Counted from the first letter of the stretch, positions 24,873 through 34,219 are shown. The stretch is 64,000 nt of DNA from an uncultured Draconibacterium sp. (GCF_963677575.1 NZ_OY782038.1:2223501-2287500), one strand, 5' to 3'. Made by a program: numbers and translations. The notes: generated from the letters alone by a model not told the origin.

Positions 24873-26258
24873 ATGAAGAAAAGAAACTGGCTGTTTGCCG
24901 CCATGGCAGTAATTATACTGTTTGTGGTTCTCATTATTTTATCGGGTTCGAAGAACGAAACCACACAAATTACCACTACCGTAAAGAAAGGCCCTTTTGA
25001 AGTGCTGGTGTACTCAAGCGGGCAACTTGAATCGGAAAACTCCGACCATGTTTACATTCCCGAGAAACTAAAAGATCGTCAAACCCGAATTTCCAACTTA
25101 ACAATTACCGATATTGTTGAAGAGGGAACTTATGTCGATTCGGGAGATTATGTTGCTACACTTGATCATCAGGCCGTTCAGGAACAATTAAAAGATGCCC
25201 AGGATGAGCTGGAAACAACTTTATCGGAATACAACGACAGTAAGATCGACTCCAACCTTACGCTAAGTAACGAACGCGACCAGATTATTAACGCTACACT
25301 GGATGTGGAAGAACGAAAAATTGCGGTTGACGAATCGATTTACGAATCGCCATCGGAACAAAAAAAGGTAAGAATGGATTACGATAAGGCCGTGCGAAAA
25401 CTGGAGCAATCGAAACAAGCCTACGAATTAAAAACGCAACAGGAAATTAATAAGGTAAACCGTAAATTTATTACCTACAAACAAGTAAAAGAACGTGTTG
25501 ATGCCTTGGAAGAATTAATGGATCAGTTGATTATTTATTCGCCAAAAGCAGGTATTATTTCCTACCACAAGTACGAGTGGGGAGGCACCGTTGAAACCGG
25601 ATCGCGCGTATCGCAGTGGAGCCCGATTATTGCCACCTTCCCGAACATGGATAACCTGGTTACCAAAACCTTTATTAACGAAATAGACATTGCACTGATA
25701 AAACCTGGTCAAAAAGTTAGAATTGGAATTGATGCTTTCCCCGATAAAACATTAACCGGCGAAGTGGCCACCGTGGCCAACATGGGGCAGCTAATGCCAA
25801 AAAGTGATGCAAAGGTTTTTGAGGTAAAAATTAAAGTCGACGGCTCTGATCCCGATCTGAAACCGGCAATGACGACCAGTAACACCATTCAGGCCAGTTT
25901 TATTGAAGATGCCACTTATGTACCTATCGAAGCCGTATTCTCAAACGATAGTTTGTCATATGTATATCTCAATGATTCGAAAACAGCACAAATTATTGAA
26001 CCCGGCGAGGCCAACGAAAACTATGTGGTAGTAAACCAGGGGCTTGAAGAGGGGCAGAAAGTGCAATTACTTGAGCCGGCAGATGCTGCCAATTACGAAC
26101 TTAGCGGTTTTGAAATTTATGCCGAGATGAAACGTAAAGCAGCTGAAAAAGCCGCAGAAGAAGCAGCAAAAAAGAAAGAACAGAAAGAAGAAAAAGCGCC
26201 TGAATTACCCGAGGGAATGGCATTGCCTCCGGGTGTTACAATTACTTCGGCCAATTAA
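24873..26258 (+). CDS. Efflux periplasmic adaptor (HlyD/MacA-like), first
   Basis: A 461-residue membrane-fusion protein. The ATG at 24873 is used; an alternative at 24828 adds 15 polar residues. One N-terminal anchor (about 5-22) is followed by a lipoyl/barrel-sandwich half, a long alpha-hairpin coiled coil (about 100-205, with DAQDELETTLSEYNDS and KLEQSKQAYELKT), the second lipoyl half (LIIYSPKAGIISYHKYEWGG), a beta-barrel and a membrane-proximal domain. The C-terminus has an unusual Lys/Glu/Ala-rich coil followed by a Pro-rich end. It would link the downstream permease to the TolC protein. Confidence 0.9.
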   Translation: MKKRNWLFAAMAVIILFVVLIILSGSKNETTQITTTVKKGPFEVLVYSSGQLESENSDHVYIPEKLKDRQTRISNLTITDIVEEGTYVDSGDYVATLDHQAVQEQLKDAQDELETTLSEYNDSKIDSNLTLSNERDQIINATLDVEERKIAVDESIYESPSEQKKVRMDYDKAVRKLEQSKQAYELKTQQEINKVNRKFITYKQVKERVDALEELMDQLIIYSPKAGIISYHKYEWGGTVETGSRVSQWSPIIATFPNMDNLVTKTFINEIDIALIKPGQKVRIGIDAFPDKTLTGEVATVANMGQLMPKSDAKVFEVKIKVDGSDPDLKPAMTTSNTIQASFIEDATYVPIEAVFSNDSLSYVYLNDSKTAQIIEPGEANENYVVVNQGLEEGQKVQLLEPADAANYELSGFEIYAEMKRKAAEKAAEEAAKKKEQKEEKAPELPEGMALPPGVTITSAN

Positions 26259-26275
26259 CCACTCAAACAAACAAG

Positions 26276-27655
26276 ATGTTTATTAAAAGATATTTACACG
26301 ATATTCTGATAGCGGTTGAAGCGATTATTGCCAACCGCCTGAAATCGATACTTACCGCACTCGGTATCATCTTTGGTGTTGCTGCGGTTATCAGCATGAT
26401 GGCAATTGGAAATGGCGCCGAACAGGAGATTCTGGAGCAGATAAAACTTGTTGGAGTAAACAACATTGTTATAACGCCAAGCACTTATTCGTTGTCCGAC
26501 GGAGCAGGTGGCGATGGAAGTGGCAATGGCCAGCCCACAGCTAAAAAATTCTCGAAAGGATTGACACTCCACGATGTTGAAGCTATAAAAAAAATTGTTC
26601 CTACTGTTGAACGAATTTCACCGGTAATCTCCTTTAACTACTCGGCTCTGCTAAACGGGATCAGCAAACCGGTTGTACTCGAAGGAATTGACAATCACTA
26701 CTTCGATTTGTTTAACATGCAACTAGCCGAGGGAAAACGTTTTAATACAGATCAAATTGAAAAAGGATTGCCAGTTTGTGTTGTTGGGAACAATATTAAA
26801 GAGCAGTTTTTTCGTCAGCAGAATCCTATTGGAAAGTACATAAAATGCGGCCAGATTTGGCTAAAAATTATTGGTGTTGTTGAACGACGCGATTTTACAG
26901 CTTCGGCATCCGACGAATTGGGAATCAGCAGTTCCGACAATAAAATTTTCATCCCCGTGCAAACCATGTTACTACGATTTAAAAACCGTTCTCTCATTAG
27001 GGCCGACGAAGTTTTAAATGCCAATAAAAACAGTAACGGCAACGGAATGGTTGTTATTTATGGTGGCCCCGAACAAACCGATGAACCGGTTGATACCGAC
27101 GATAATCTTAACCAGCTCGACAAGATCATCGTTCAGATAAAAGAAACGGAACAACTTAACAGCTCGGCAACATTAATTAAACGCATGTTGCTCCGACGCC
27201 ATTCCGACCTTTACGATTTTGAAGTCACCATCCCCGAACTTCTGCTAAAACAGCAACAAAAAACCAAAAAAATATTCAACATCGTTTTAGGTGTAATTGC
27301 CGGTATTTCGCTGGTAGTTGGCGGAATTGGCATTATGAATATTATGCTGGCATCGGTATTGGAACGTATTCGTGAAATTGGTGTTCGCCAGGCATTGGGT
27401 GCCAAACAAAAAGACATTATCGCGCAGTTTCTTTCCGAGTCAACATTAATTAGTTTAACCGGAGGAATTATCGGAATTATTCTGGGTGTTGTGCTCTCGC
27501 AAATTATTACAGCCATGTTCGACATCAAAACAATAGTTTCCGCCTTTAGCATTTTTATTGCCTTTAGCGTGTCGGTTGGTGTCGGAATTATTTTTGGCTA
27601 TCTGCCTGCCAAACGAGCCGCAGCAAACGATCCGGTAGTAAGTCTTCGTTCATAA
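26276..27655 (+). CDS. MacB-like ABC transporter permease (no ATPase domain)
   Basis: A 459-residue inner-membrane protein of the MacB/FtsX (type VII) fold. One N-terminal helix (about 22-42; ILTALGIIFGVAAVISMMAIGNGA) is followed by a large periplasmic MacB_PCD domain (about 45-325) and three C-terminal helices beginning near 337 (VLGVIAGISLVVGGIGIMNIMLASVLERIREIGVRQALGA). The cytoplasmic ATP-binding domain found at the N-terminus of true MacB is missing, and no separate ATPase is encoded in this operon. It must borrow one from elsewhere. Confidence 0.92.
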   Translation: MFIKRYLHDILIAVEAIIANRLKSILTALGIIFGVAAVISMMAIGNGAEQEILEQIKLVGVNNIVITPSTYSLSDGAGGDGSGNGQPTAKKFSKGLTLHDVEAIKKIVPTVERISPVISFNYSALLNGISKPVVLEGIDNHYFDLFNMQLAEGKRFNTDQIEKGLPVCVVGNNIKEQFFRQQNPIGKYIKCGQIWLKIIGVVERRDFTASASDELGISSSDNKIFIPVQTMLLRFKNRSLIRADEVLNANKNSNGNGMVVIYGGPEQTDEPVDTDDNLNQLDKIIVQIKETEQLNSSATLIKRMLLRRHSDLYDFEVTIPELLLKQQQKTKKIFNIVLGVIAGISLVVGGIGIMNIMLASVLERIREIGVRQALGAKQKDIIAQFLSESTLISLTGGIIGIILGVVLSQIITAMFDIKTIVSAFSIFIAFSVSVGVGIIFGYLPAKRAAANDPVVSLRS

Positions 27656-27678
27656 AAATTAACCTGAAAACAAGCAAA

Positions 27679-29160
27679 ATGAAAAAAATATATCTATCAT
27701 TTATTTTGAGTCTGGGCCTTATCGGATTTGTAACAGCCCAGGACGAACTGGTATTAACCCTGCCCGAAGTAATCGACATTGCTTCAGAACAATCAATCGA
27801 TGCTTTCCGAAATAAAAACATGTATTTGGCCAGCTACTGGGAACACCGTTTTTATAAAGCCGAGCGCTTACCAAGTATTTCGTTAAGTTCGAATCCGGCC
27901 GATTTTAACCGTTACAGTAACAGTGTGTACAATTTTGAAACCAACGAAGACGAATTCCGTCAGCGTGAATATTTTAACTCCGAAGTTAGCGTTTCTGCCG
28001 TGCAAAATGTTTCGCTAACCGGCGGACAAGTGTTTTTACGCTCGGAGCTTGGAATGATCAAAAACCTTGGTGGCGACAAAAATACTTCGTTTAACGCTAC
28101 GCCTATTAGTATAGGTTTTTCGCAGGAATTGAACGGGTACAACCGCTTGAAATGGCAATCGAAGATTGAACCGTTAAAGTTTGAGAAAGCCAAGAAAGAA
28201 TTCATTCAGGATATGGAAGATCTGCGTGTTACATCTACTTCGCGCTTTTTTGGGTTGATCAATGCACAGATTCAGAAAAACATTGCTGAAATGAATTATG
28301 CCAACGCCGATACGCTTTATAAAATTGGTAAAGGGCGTTTTCAGGTGGGAACAGTAACGCAGGATGAATTGCTGGAACTGGAGCTCCGTTTGTTGAACAG
28401 CGAGCAGGCACTGAGTGTCGCACAGCTTGGAGAAAAAAGAGCACAAGCCATGTTGAACTCATTCCTCGGCCTTCCTAAAGAAACGATGATTAAATGTGTT
28501 GTTCCCAGTGAAATTCCGGAATTGAAAATTGATCCGGACGAGGCAATCGATGAGGCGATTAAAAACAATCCTGAGATTTTGAATCACCAACAACAGCGGC
28601 TTCAGCAGGACGAAAATGTTGCCATTGCCAAATCAGAAAGAGGGCTGAACACCACACTTTATGCCATGTATGGTTTAAACAAAAGTGCCGACAATTTTGA
28701 TGATGTGTACACCGAACCCGACAAAAGCCAGGTTTTTAGCCTCGGCTTAAACATTCCGATTGTTGACTGGGGACGCGGAAAAGGACGCTATTCAATGGCT
28801 AAATCAAACCGGGAAGTTGCCCTGGCAACAATCAGGCAGGAACGCATTGATTTTGAACAGGATATTTACCAAAGCGTGCTGGAGTTCAATCTTCAGGCCG
28901 GACAAGTGAACACAGCCGCAAAAGCCGACACCGTTGCCCAAATGGGATACAACGTTACCTTTCAGCGTTTCCTCATCGGGAAAATTGATGTAACACGACT
29001 TAATATTGCCAGTAACGACCAGGAAACGGCGCGTATGTCGTACCTGTCGCGTTTGCGCGATTACTGGTCTGCCTATTACAGACTGCGTAGTTTAACGCTT
29101 TTCGATTTTGAGAAAAAGAAACCTCTTGAAGCCGATTACGACAAACTTTTAGAAGAATAG
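27679..29160 (+). CDS. TolC family outer-membrane efflux protein
   Basis: A 493-residue outer-membrane channel subunit with a signal peptide (about 1-20, ending VTAQ). It consists of the two repeated helical-barrel halves of the TolC/OEP fold: the first around 30-235, with the typical kinked helix region GKGRFQVGTVTQDELLELELRLLNSEQAL, the second around 285-470 with GLNIPIVDWGRGKGRYSMAKSNREVA and FLIGKIDVTRLNIASNDQETARMSYL. The position between a permease and a second adaptor identifies it as the exit duct of this efflux system. Confidence 0.92.
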   Translation: MKKIYLSFILSLGLIGFVTAQDELVLTLPEVIDIASEQSIDAFRNKNMYLASYWEHRFYKAERLPSISLSSNPADFNRYSNSVYNFETNEDEFRQREYFNSEVSVSAVQNVSLTGGQVFLRSELGMIKNLGGDKNTSFNATPISIGFSQELNGYNRLKWQSKIEPLKFEKAKKEFIQDMEDLRVTSTSRFFGLINAQIQKNIAEMNYANADTLYKIGKGRFQVGTVTQDELLELELRLLNSEQALSVAQLGEKRAQAMLNSFLGLPKETMIKCVVPSEIPELKIDPDEAIDEAIKNNPEILNHQQQRLQQDENVAIAKSERGLNTTLYAMYGLNKSADNFDDVYTEPDKSQVFSLGLNIPIVDWGRGKGRYSMAKSNREVALATIRQERIDFEQDIYQSVLEFNLQAGQVNTAAKADTVAQMGYNVTFQRFLIGKIDVTRLNIASNDQETARMSYLSRLRDYWSAYYRLRSLTLFDFEKKKPLEADYDKLLEE

Positions 29161-29163
29161 TTT

Positions 29164-30399
29164 ATGGCCATAAAAAGAAAACATATTATAATAACTGCAG
29201 CAGTAATTTGCGTTATTGCCATTGCAGCTTTTGCCGGATCGCTGACAACAACAAAATCGGAGAAATTTTATGTGGTTGAAAAAGGTCCTTTTGAGGCAAC
29301 ATTAACCTGCAAAGGAGAAATTAACGGTTTGGTGGCCACTCCTATTCCAATGCCTAAAATACTTGGCGACAGAGAACTGCGGATCTGGCAACTAAAAATT
29401 CTTGATCTTGCTCAAGATGGGAAATACGTGAAAAAAGGCGATTTTATCATGCAACTCGATGCCAGCCAGATTATTTCCAGTATGCGCCAGGAACAGCAAA
29501 ACCTGGAAACAGAAGAAGCTGACCTGAAAAATGCAAAGATCGACAGCACGGTTCGACTCACCGAACTTCGGGAAGATATAAAAAATGCCAAACTCGATTT
29601 AGAATACAATAAAATTGATTTGGAACAATCGATTTACGAATCGGCAGCTTACCAGCGCAAGGCTCAAATGACGTACAAAAAAGCAGAGAATACAATTGCC
29701 AAAAAGCAGCGTGATTACCAGCTTGAACAGAATAAGTTGAAAATGGGTGTAGCCCGCTCGGAAGATAAGGTAAATCGCAGCCAGGAGAAAATTTCAAAAT
29801 TCCAACAGGCTATGCAAGCAGCACGTATTACTGCTCCTGAAGACGGGATTGTAATTTTTGGCGAGAATTGGGATGGCACCAAATACAGTAAAGATGGCGA
29901 TATTTCTACCTGGTCGAACGGCCCTCCGATTGCTACTTTGCCTGATATGTCGGACGTGATATCGGAAACCTACGTGAAAGAGATCGATATTTCGAAGATA
30001 AATGTAGGAGACAAAGTCAGGGTTTCGTTTGACGCGCTGGAAGGAGTGGTCATCAATGGCGAAATAAATTCAATTGCACGCGTTGGTGAAGACCATAAAG
30101 ATTTTGATATGAAAGTTTTTAAGGTACTTATTCACCTCGATGAATCGAACGACGGATTAAAGCCGGCAATGTCGAGCAACAACGAAATAATTCTGGCCGA
30201 TAAGGACGAAGCCTTGTTTGTTCCGCTAAAAGCTGTTATTAGCGAAAATGGTGAGGATTTTGTTTACCTGTCGAAACATAACAACAAGGAGAAAACTCCG
30301 GTAACCACAGGTTTTGAGAATGACGAATTCGTGCTGATAGAAAGCGGACTTCAGGAAGGCGACAAGGTAATTTTAAACCCGGTATTGGAAGAAATTTAG
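29164..30399 (+). CDS. Efflux periplasmic adaptor (HlyD-like), second
   Basis: A 411-residue membrane-fusion protein starting 3 bp after the TolC gene stop. It has an N-terminal anchor (about 7-25), a lipoyl half, a coiled-coil hairpin (about 95-205, MRQEQQNLETEEADLKNAK), the second lipoyl half (RITAPEDGIVIFGENWDG) and a beta-barrel. It shares the EKGPFEATLTCKGEI-type start and the LKPAMSSNNEI block with the first adaptor, suggesting an old duplication within the operon. It lacks the Lys/Glu-rich tail of the first adaptor. Two different adaptors for a single permease is unusual. Confidence 0.9.
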   Translation: MAIKRKHIIITAAVICVIAIAAFAGSLTTTKSEKFYVVEKGPFEATLTCKGEINGLVATPIPMPKILGDRELRIWQLKILDLAQDGKYVKKGDFIMQLDASQIISSMRQEQQNLETEEADLKNAKIDSTVRLTELREDIKNAKLDLEYNKIDLEQSIYESAAYQRKAQMTYKKAENTIAKKQRDYQLEQNKLKMGVARSEDKVNRSQEKISKFQQAMQAARITAPEDGIVIFGENWDGTKYSKDGDISTWSNGPPIATLPDMSDVISETYVKEIDISKINVGDKVRVSFDALEGVVINGEINSIARVGEDHKDFDMKVFKVLIHLDESNDGLKPAMSSNNEIILADKDEALFVPLKAVISENGEDFVYLSKHNNKEKTPVTTGFENDEFVLIESGLQEGDKVILNPVLEEI

Positions 30400-30422
30400 A
30401 ATAATATTAGCAATCAATATGG

Positions 30423-30453
30423 AAAACGGGCTGAATTTTCAGTCCGTTTTTTT
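30423..30453 (+). terminator. Terminator of the efflux operon
   Basis: A 10-bp stem AACGGGCTGA / TCAGTCCGTT (one G-T pair) with loop ATTT, followed by seven T. It lies 24 bp after the last stop codon of the operon and before the ATP-grasp gene. Confidence 0.88.
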
Positions 30454-30468
30454 GTTTAAATTCGCGGC

Positions 30469-31692
30469 ATGCAGAAATCGGTACATCCTAACATCTATTT
30501 GTTTAATCCCACTTGCGAATACGCGGTGGCAAATGGCAATGCTTCGTGGAATCCGAATAAGATTCTGCAAAAAATGGAATCCGATCTGGCCACACTCCCA
30601 CTCTATTTTGCAACTAAAAATGACGTTGTAATTGTCCCTCAACCCCCCAACGGTGAATTTTATGAGCATCTGCAAAAAATTGGAGTTACACCGCCTGTTT
30701 TTGTAACAGAAAAAGAGCTGCAAAATAATCCACCTGAAGAAGTTGGAAAACTTCAGCCGTGGGGATGGAGCCCAGCCGTACACAAGCGTTTGGAAAGTCT
30801 GAAACCGCTTTGTGCCGATGAATTCAAAACATCTCCGGTATTTATGTGGAAACCGGAGTACCGCGAGCTTTATTCCAAGAAATTTGCATTGCAGATATTA
30901 CAACAACTGACAGCAAATCATCCGTCGCCCCATTTTCTCAGTGAAAATGAAATAACCGAAGTTTGTGAAACGCAAGAGCAAATAGAAACGCTTCTGGCAA
31001 AATGGGACAGACTAATGGTAAAAGCTCCGTGGAGCAGCTCTGGACGCGGATTACAACCGATTACCAAGCAGCCAATACATGATAAAGTTTGGGAGAAATT
31101 GCTCGGAATTGTAAAGGAACAGGGATATGCTATTGTTGAAGCTTTTCAGAATAAAGAGCTCGATCTGGCTTTTCAATTTGAGTTAAAAGCCGGCGAAATT
31201 CACTATTGGGGAACCAGCAATTTTTCGGCCGACAAAAAAGGGCAATACCTGGGAAACAGCCTCAACGGATTACCTGATGAACTGGATCAGGATGTGAAGA
31301 ACTTTTCAAAAGAAATGTCAGCACTGATCATTCCTGCGCTGAAAGAAGAGCTTGGAAAAAGTAAATTAGCTGACAACTACGAAGGCTATTTTGGTGTCGA
31401 CACATTGATTTTCAGAGACAAAACCGGGGCACTAAAAATAAATCCATGCCTTGAAATTAATGTGCGCCACAACATGGGCTTGCTTTCTCTTTATCTCGAA
31501 AGATTTGTTGCGCCAACAAAAAAAGGTCGCTTCCGCATCTATTACAATCCGAAAAAACGTTTTGTCGATTTCTGCCAACAAATGAGCCACGACCACCCTC
31601 TTGTTCTTGAAAATCAAAAAATTGTATCCGGCTTTTTCCCGTTAACAGCCTTTTCCGGCACTACCGAATTTGGGGCCTACCTCCTCGTTTAA
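30469..31692 (+). CDS. ATP-grasp-like protein of unknown function
   Basis: A 407-residue cytoplasmic protein without signal or membrane segments. The middle and C-terminal parts have ATP-grasp character: LMVKAPWSSSGRGLQPI (near 183-199) looks like the glycine-rich nucleotide loop, YAIVEAFQNKELDLAFQFEL the following strand pair, and NPCLEINVRHNMG (near 325-337) the metal-binding Glu/Asn pair. The N-terminal YLFNPTCEYAVANG is distinctive. A carboxylate-amine ligation is implied by the fold, but partners are unknown. It is separated from the efflux operon by a terminator. Confidence 0.7.
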   Translation: MQKSVHPNIYLFNPTCEYAVANGNASWNPNKILQKMESDLATLPLYFATKNDVVIVPQPPNGEFYEHLQKIGVTPPVFVTEKELQNNPPEEVGKLQPWGWSPAVHKRLESLKPLCADEFKTSPVFMWKPEYRELYSKKFALQILQQLTANHPSPHFLSENEITEVCETQEQIETLLAKWDRLMVKAPWSSSGRGLQPITKQPIHDKVWEKLLGIVKEQGYAIVEAFQNKELDLAFQFELKAGEIHYWGTSNFSADKKGQYLGNSLNGLPDELDQDVKNFSKEMSALIIPALKEELGKSKLADNYEGYFGVDTLIFRDKTGALKINPCLEINVRHNMGLLSLYLERFVAPTKKGRFRIYYNPKKRFVDFCQQMSHDHPLVLENQKIVSGFFPLTAFSGTTEFGAYLLV

Positions 31693-31701
31693 TTCTCCAG
31701 C

Positions 31702-31732
31702 CTTGATTTTAACTTCATTTTTTTTACCTTTA
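31702..31732 (+). promoter_or_regulatory. Promoter of ppk2
   Basis: CTTG at 31702-31705, 19 bp, then TACCTTTA at 31725-31732: two mismatches from TTTG-N19-TAnnTTTG. It lies 25 bp before the ATG at 31757 and supports that start instead of the longer frame from 31670. Confidence 0.65.
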
Positions 31733-31756
31733 AATGAACGAATTAACCGGGCTGCT

Positions 31757-32566
31757 ATGGAAAATAAAGACGAAAAATACACCAAAAAGGGAAAGCTTTC
31801 GAAAAAATTCTACGAAAAGGAACTCAACAGATTGCAGATTGAATTGGTGCGCCTGCAGGAGTGGATAAAGTTTAAGGGACTTAAAGTTGTAGTGATTTTT
31901 GAAGGGCGTGACGCAGCCGGAAAAGGAGGCACAATTAAACGCATCATTCAAACGTTGAATCCACGGATTTGCCGGGTTGTTGCGCTGGGTACTCCAACCG
32001 AACGCGAAAAAACTCAATGGTATTTTCAGCGCTATGCACCACATCTTCCCGCAGCCGGCGAAATGGTTTTGTTCGACCGCAGTTGGTACAACCGGGCCGG
32101 TGTGGAAAAAGTAATGGGCTTTTGTACCAACGAAGAATACTGGGAGTTTCTTCGCGCGTGTCCAAATTTCGAACGTATGTTGATCCGCTCGGGAATCATT
32201 CTGATTAAATACTGGTTTTCCGTAAGTCAGGATGAGCAGGAAAAACGTTTCAGAGCGCGATTAAACGAACCAACAAAACGCTGGAAACTGAGCCCGATGG
32301 ATATTAAATCGATGGAGAAATTTGAAGAATATTCAAAAGCCAAAGATGAAATGTTTGCCTACACCGACACCAAAATAAGTCCGTGGTTAATGGTTGATGC
32401 CGACGATAAAAAACGCGCCCGGCTGAATTGTATTCATCATTTATTATCATCAATCGCTTACAAAGAACTGGAACAACCGGAAATTGTGCTTCCTGAACGG
32501 CAGGAAAGAAAAGGTTATATCCGCCCACCACTTGATGAAATGACTTATGTGCCGGAAGTTTATTAA
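31757..32566 (+). CDS. ppk2: Polyphosphate kinase 2 family protein
   Basis: A 269-residue cytoplasmic kinase that uses inorganic polyphosphate to phosphorylate nucleoside mono- or diphosphates. Walker A is FEGRDAAGKGGTIKRI (near 48-63), Walker B/lid motif is FDRSWYNRAGVEKVMGF, and the lid helix contains SVSQDEQEKRFRARLNEPTKRWKLSPMD. The size fits single-domain PPK2 (class I or III); class cannot be set by eye. The start at 31757 follows a promoter and removes a non-conserved 29-residue extension. The IS copy 1 REP site begins 60 bp downstream. Confidence 0.93.
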   Translation: MENKDEKYTKKGKLSKKFYEKELNRLQIELVRLQEWIKFKGLKVVVIFEGRDAAGKGGTIKRIIQTLNPRICRVVALGTPTEREKTQWYFQRYAPHLPAAGEMVLFDRSWYNRAGVEKVMGFCTNEEYWEFLRACPNFERMLIRSGIILIKYWFSVSQDEQEKRFRARLNEPTKRWKLSPMDIKSMEKFEEYSKAKDEMFAYTDTKISPWLMVDADDKKRARLNCIHHLLSSIAYKELEQPEIVLPERQERKGYIRPPLDEMTYVPEVY

Positions 32567-32654
32567 AATAAAATCATTGTTCCCGGAAATCACCAACGGG
32601 GCAAAAAATACAAAATTTTAGGAAAACTCTCCCTCATTCCCTCTCTACGAGTAG

Positions 32655-34082
32655 CTACCCTTTATACACATCTTTTAAGAACTTCATTGCTACAAGGTAG
32701 CCTTCATATTTGTTGTAAAAGACATCAAGTCCGTTCTTAACCGATATGTACCCTGGTGGGCCATGGGATTTATAACCGCTCCAGCCACTAAGCCGTGCTA
32801 TTGCCCAGGCACACCATGCCAAGCTTTGGCAGGGATATGGGTTTTGTTGTTTCTTCGTTTTCCCTTCTATCTCATTTTTTAATAATAACCCTATAAACTT
32901 TATTTGTTGTTGGCTAAAGACCAGTTCAGCTTTTATTGCTTCTTTATTGTTGAGCGATAACTTAAGTACCATTATCGTTAATGCCACCTGGAGTGCCATG
33001 ACAACCTGTTTTTTCAATGCTGCACCAGTTTCAAGTTGCGAGGCTTCAAGTTCAAAGCCCTTGCTTTTCATTATCCTGAAAAGTTCTTCAATAAACCACC
33101 TGTTGCCGTACCATTCAAGGCATTTCATTGCCTGGCTTGCCCCGGTTATTGGGTGTGTAGTCAATAACCTCCAAACTATCGGGGGTTCTCCCCCGGGAAT
33201 TGTTCCCGGTTGTTCCCGGGCTTCAATAGCCCATAATTCAACATATTCAGGAAGGTTCTTGTCGCGTAACCTTTCAGGCCTTTTTATTTTAACCTTTACA
33301 TATTTTAATGCCATCTTTGCTGTACGGGCTTTTCGCTTTTTATTCCCTTTTATCTCTAAACCATAAACAGCTTTTTGTTCTTGCCCTGATAGCTTTTTAT
33401 AAAGTTTCCCGTCCCCTTCTGCCAATTTCCTGTCTATTCTTGAACGCACCAGTAAATGGGTTCGTTCATCCGACACAAGGGCAAACTCGCTAAAAATATC
33501 GGATTCCCTGTCCCCAATGATGGTCAACAGTGGTGCTTTGTCTAAAACAGATTGTGTTTTTCGGGCACTTTCAACCCAACGGTACGATTCCTTTTCTGCG
33601 ATATCCTGTTTCCAGTAACTTCGCTCAAATTTATCCTGTTTGTCCCAGTTACGGTTCCACAATTCTATGCTTGACAGGCCAATAGGCATTTTGTCTCCTT
33701 CGTTTACCACCAACATGGGATGGCAAAAGAAGCCCGCGTTGTCGTTCTTTGTTACCGGGCCGATATCTTTGTCTTTTTTCCCAATCCGTTGCAGATGGTT
33801 GGTAAAATTAAACTCTGTTGTGTCCTGTATGCAAAGAAGGTGTGCACCGCCTTGCTTGGCCTTGCAACTGGAAATTACACTTTCCGTTAGTTCGATATGG
33901 CTGAAACTATTATTCCCAAACATACGATATGCCCCAATTTTTTCTGTATTTGTTCTACTAAATTTGTTTACTACTGCTTTGCCGAAGTTAAGCATATCTC
34001 CCATAATTTTTTCTGCACGTTTTTCTATTCGGACATCAGGTAAAAAACCGCTAAAAAAACCCTTAAACTCCTTGACTATCAC
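32655..34082 (-). CDS. IS4/Tn5-type DDE transposase, copy 1
   Basis: A 475-residue transposase of the IS4 family. The DDE triad is visible as D87 (CIQDTTEF), D191 (IIGDRESDIF) and E332 within the IS4 YREK signature (Y325, R328, E332, K339). The N-terminal part (about 1-80) matches the Tn5-type DNA-binding helices, with the AYRMFGNN block. It starts with GTG. The stop TAG lies at the very end of the inverted repeat. The frame is intact, and the protein is the same as that of copy 2. Confidence 0.93.
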   Translation of the reverse strand: MIVKEFKGFFSGFLPDVRIEKRAEKIMGDMLNFGKAVVNKFSRTNTEKIGAYRMFGNNSFSHIELTESVISSCKAKQGGAHLLCIQDTTEFNFTNHLQRIGKKDKDIGPVTKNDNAGFFCHPMLVVNEGDKMPIGLSSIELWNRNWDKQDKFERSYWKQDIAEKESYRWVESARKTQSVLDKAPLLTIIGDRESDIFSEFALVSDERTHLLVRSRIDRKLAEGDGKLYKKLSGQEQKAVYGLEIKGNKKRKARTAKMALKYVKVKIKRPERLRDKNLPEYVELWAIEAREQPGTIPGGEPPIVWRLLTTHPITGASQAMKCLEWYGNRWFIEELFRIMKSKGFELEASQLETGAALKKQVVMALQVALTIMVLKLSLNNKEAIKAELVFSQQQIKFIGLLLKNEIEGKTKKQQNPYPCQSLAWCAWAIARLSGWSGYKSHGPPGYISVKNGLDVFYNKYEGYLVAMKFLKDVYKG

Positions 34083-34219
34083 AGCTTTAAGATACGAAAA
34101 ATCAACCAGAATGCCAATATTATGCTGTTGTTAATCAGACTGTTAGTTGTGTTTTTATCAACAATTTTATGTTAGCCCAACAATAAATCAAAGAACGAAT
34201 ATTTGTGTATAAAGGGTAG
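32655..34219 (-). mobile_element. IS4-family (Tn5-like) insertion sequence, copy 1
   Basis: A 1565-bp element with 16-bp perfect terminal inverted repeats CTACCCTTTATACACA. It is flanked by 10-bp direct repeats CTACGAGTAG (32645-32654 and 34220-34229). The target repeat and the element ends share CTA/TAG, so exact boundaries are ambiguous by a few bases. It carries one transposase gene and is the same length as copy 2 (61291-62855); the transposases appear identical. Both ends and the reading frame look intact, so it is probably active. Confidence 0.93.

Noticed and set aside
33640..34134. Frames antisense to the transposase (also at 61376-61870)
   Set aside because: They mirror the transposase in both copies and have no independent features.
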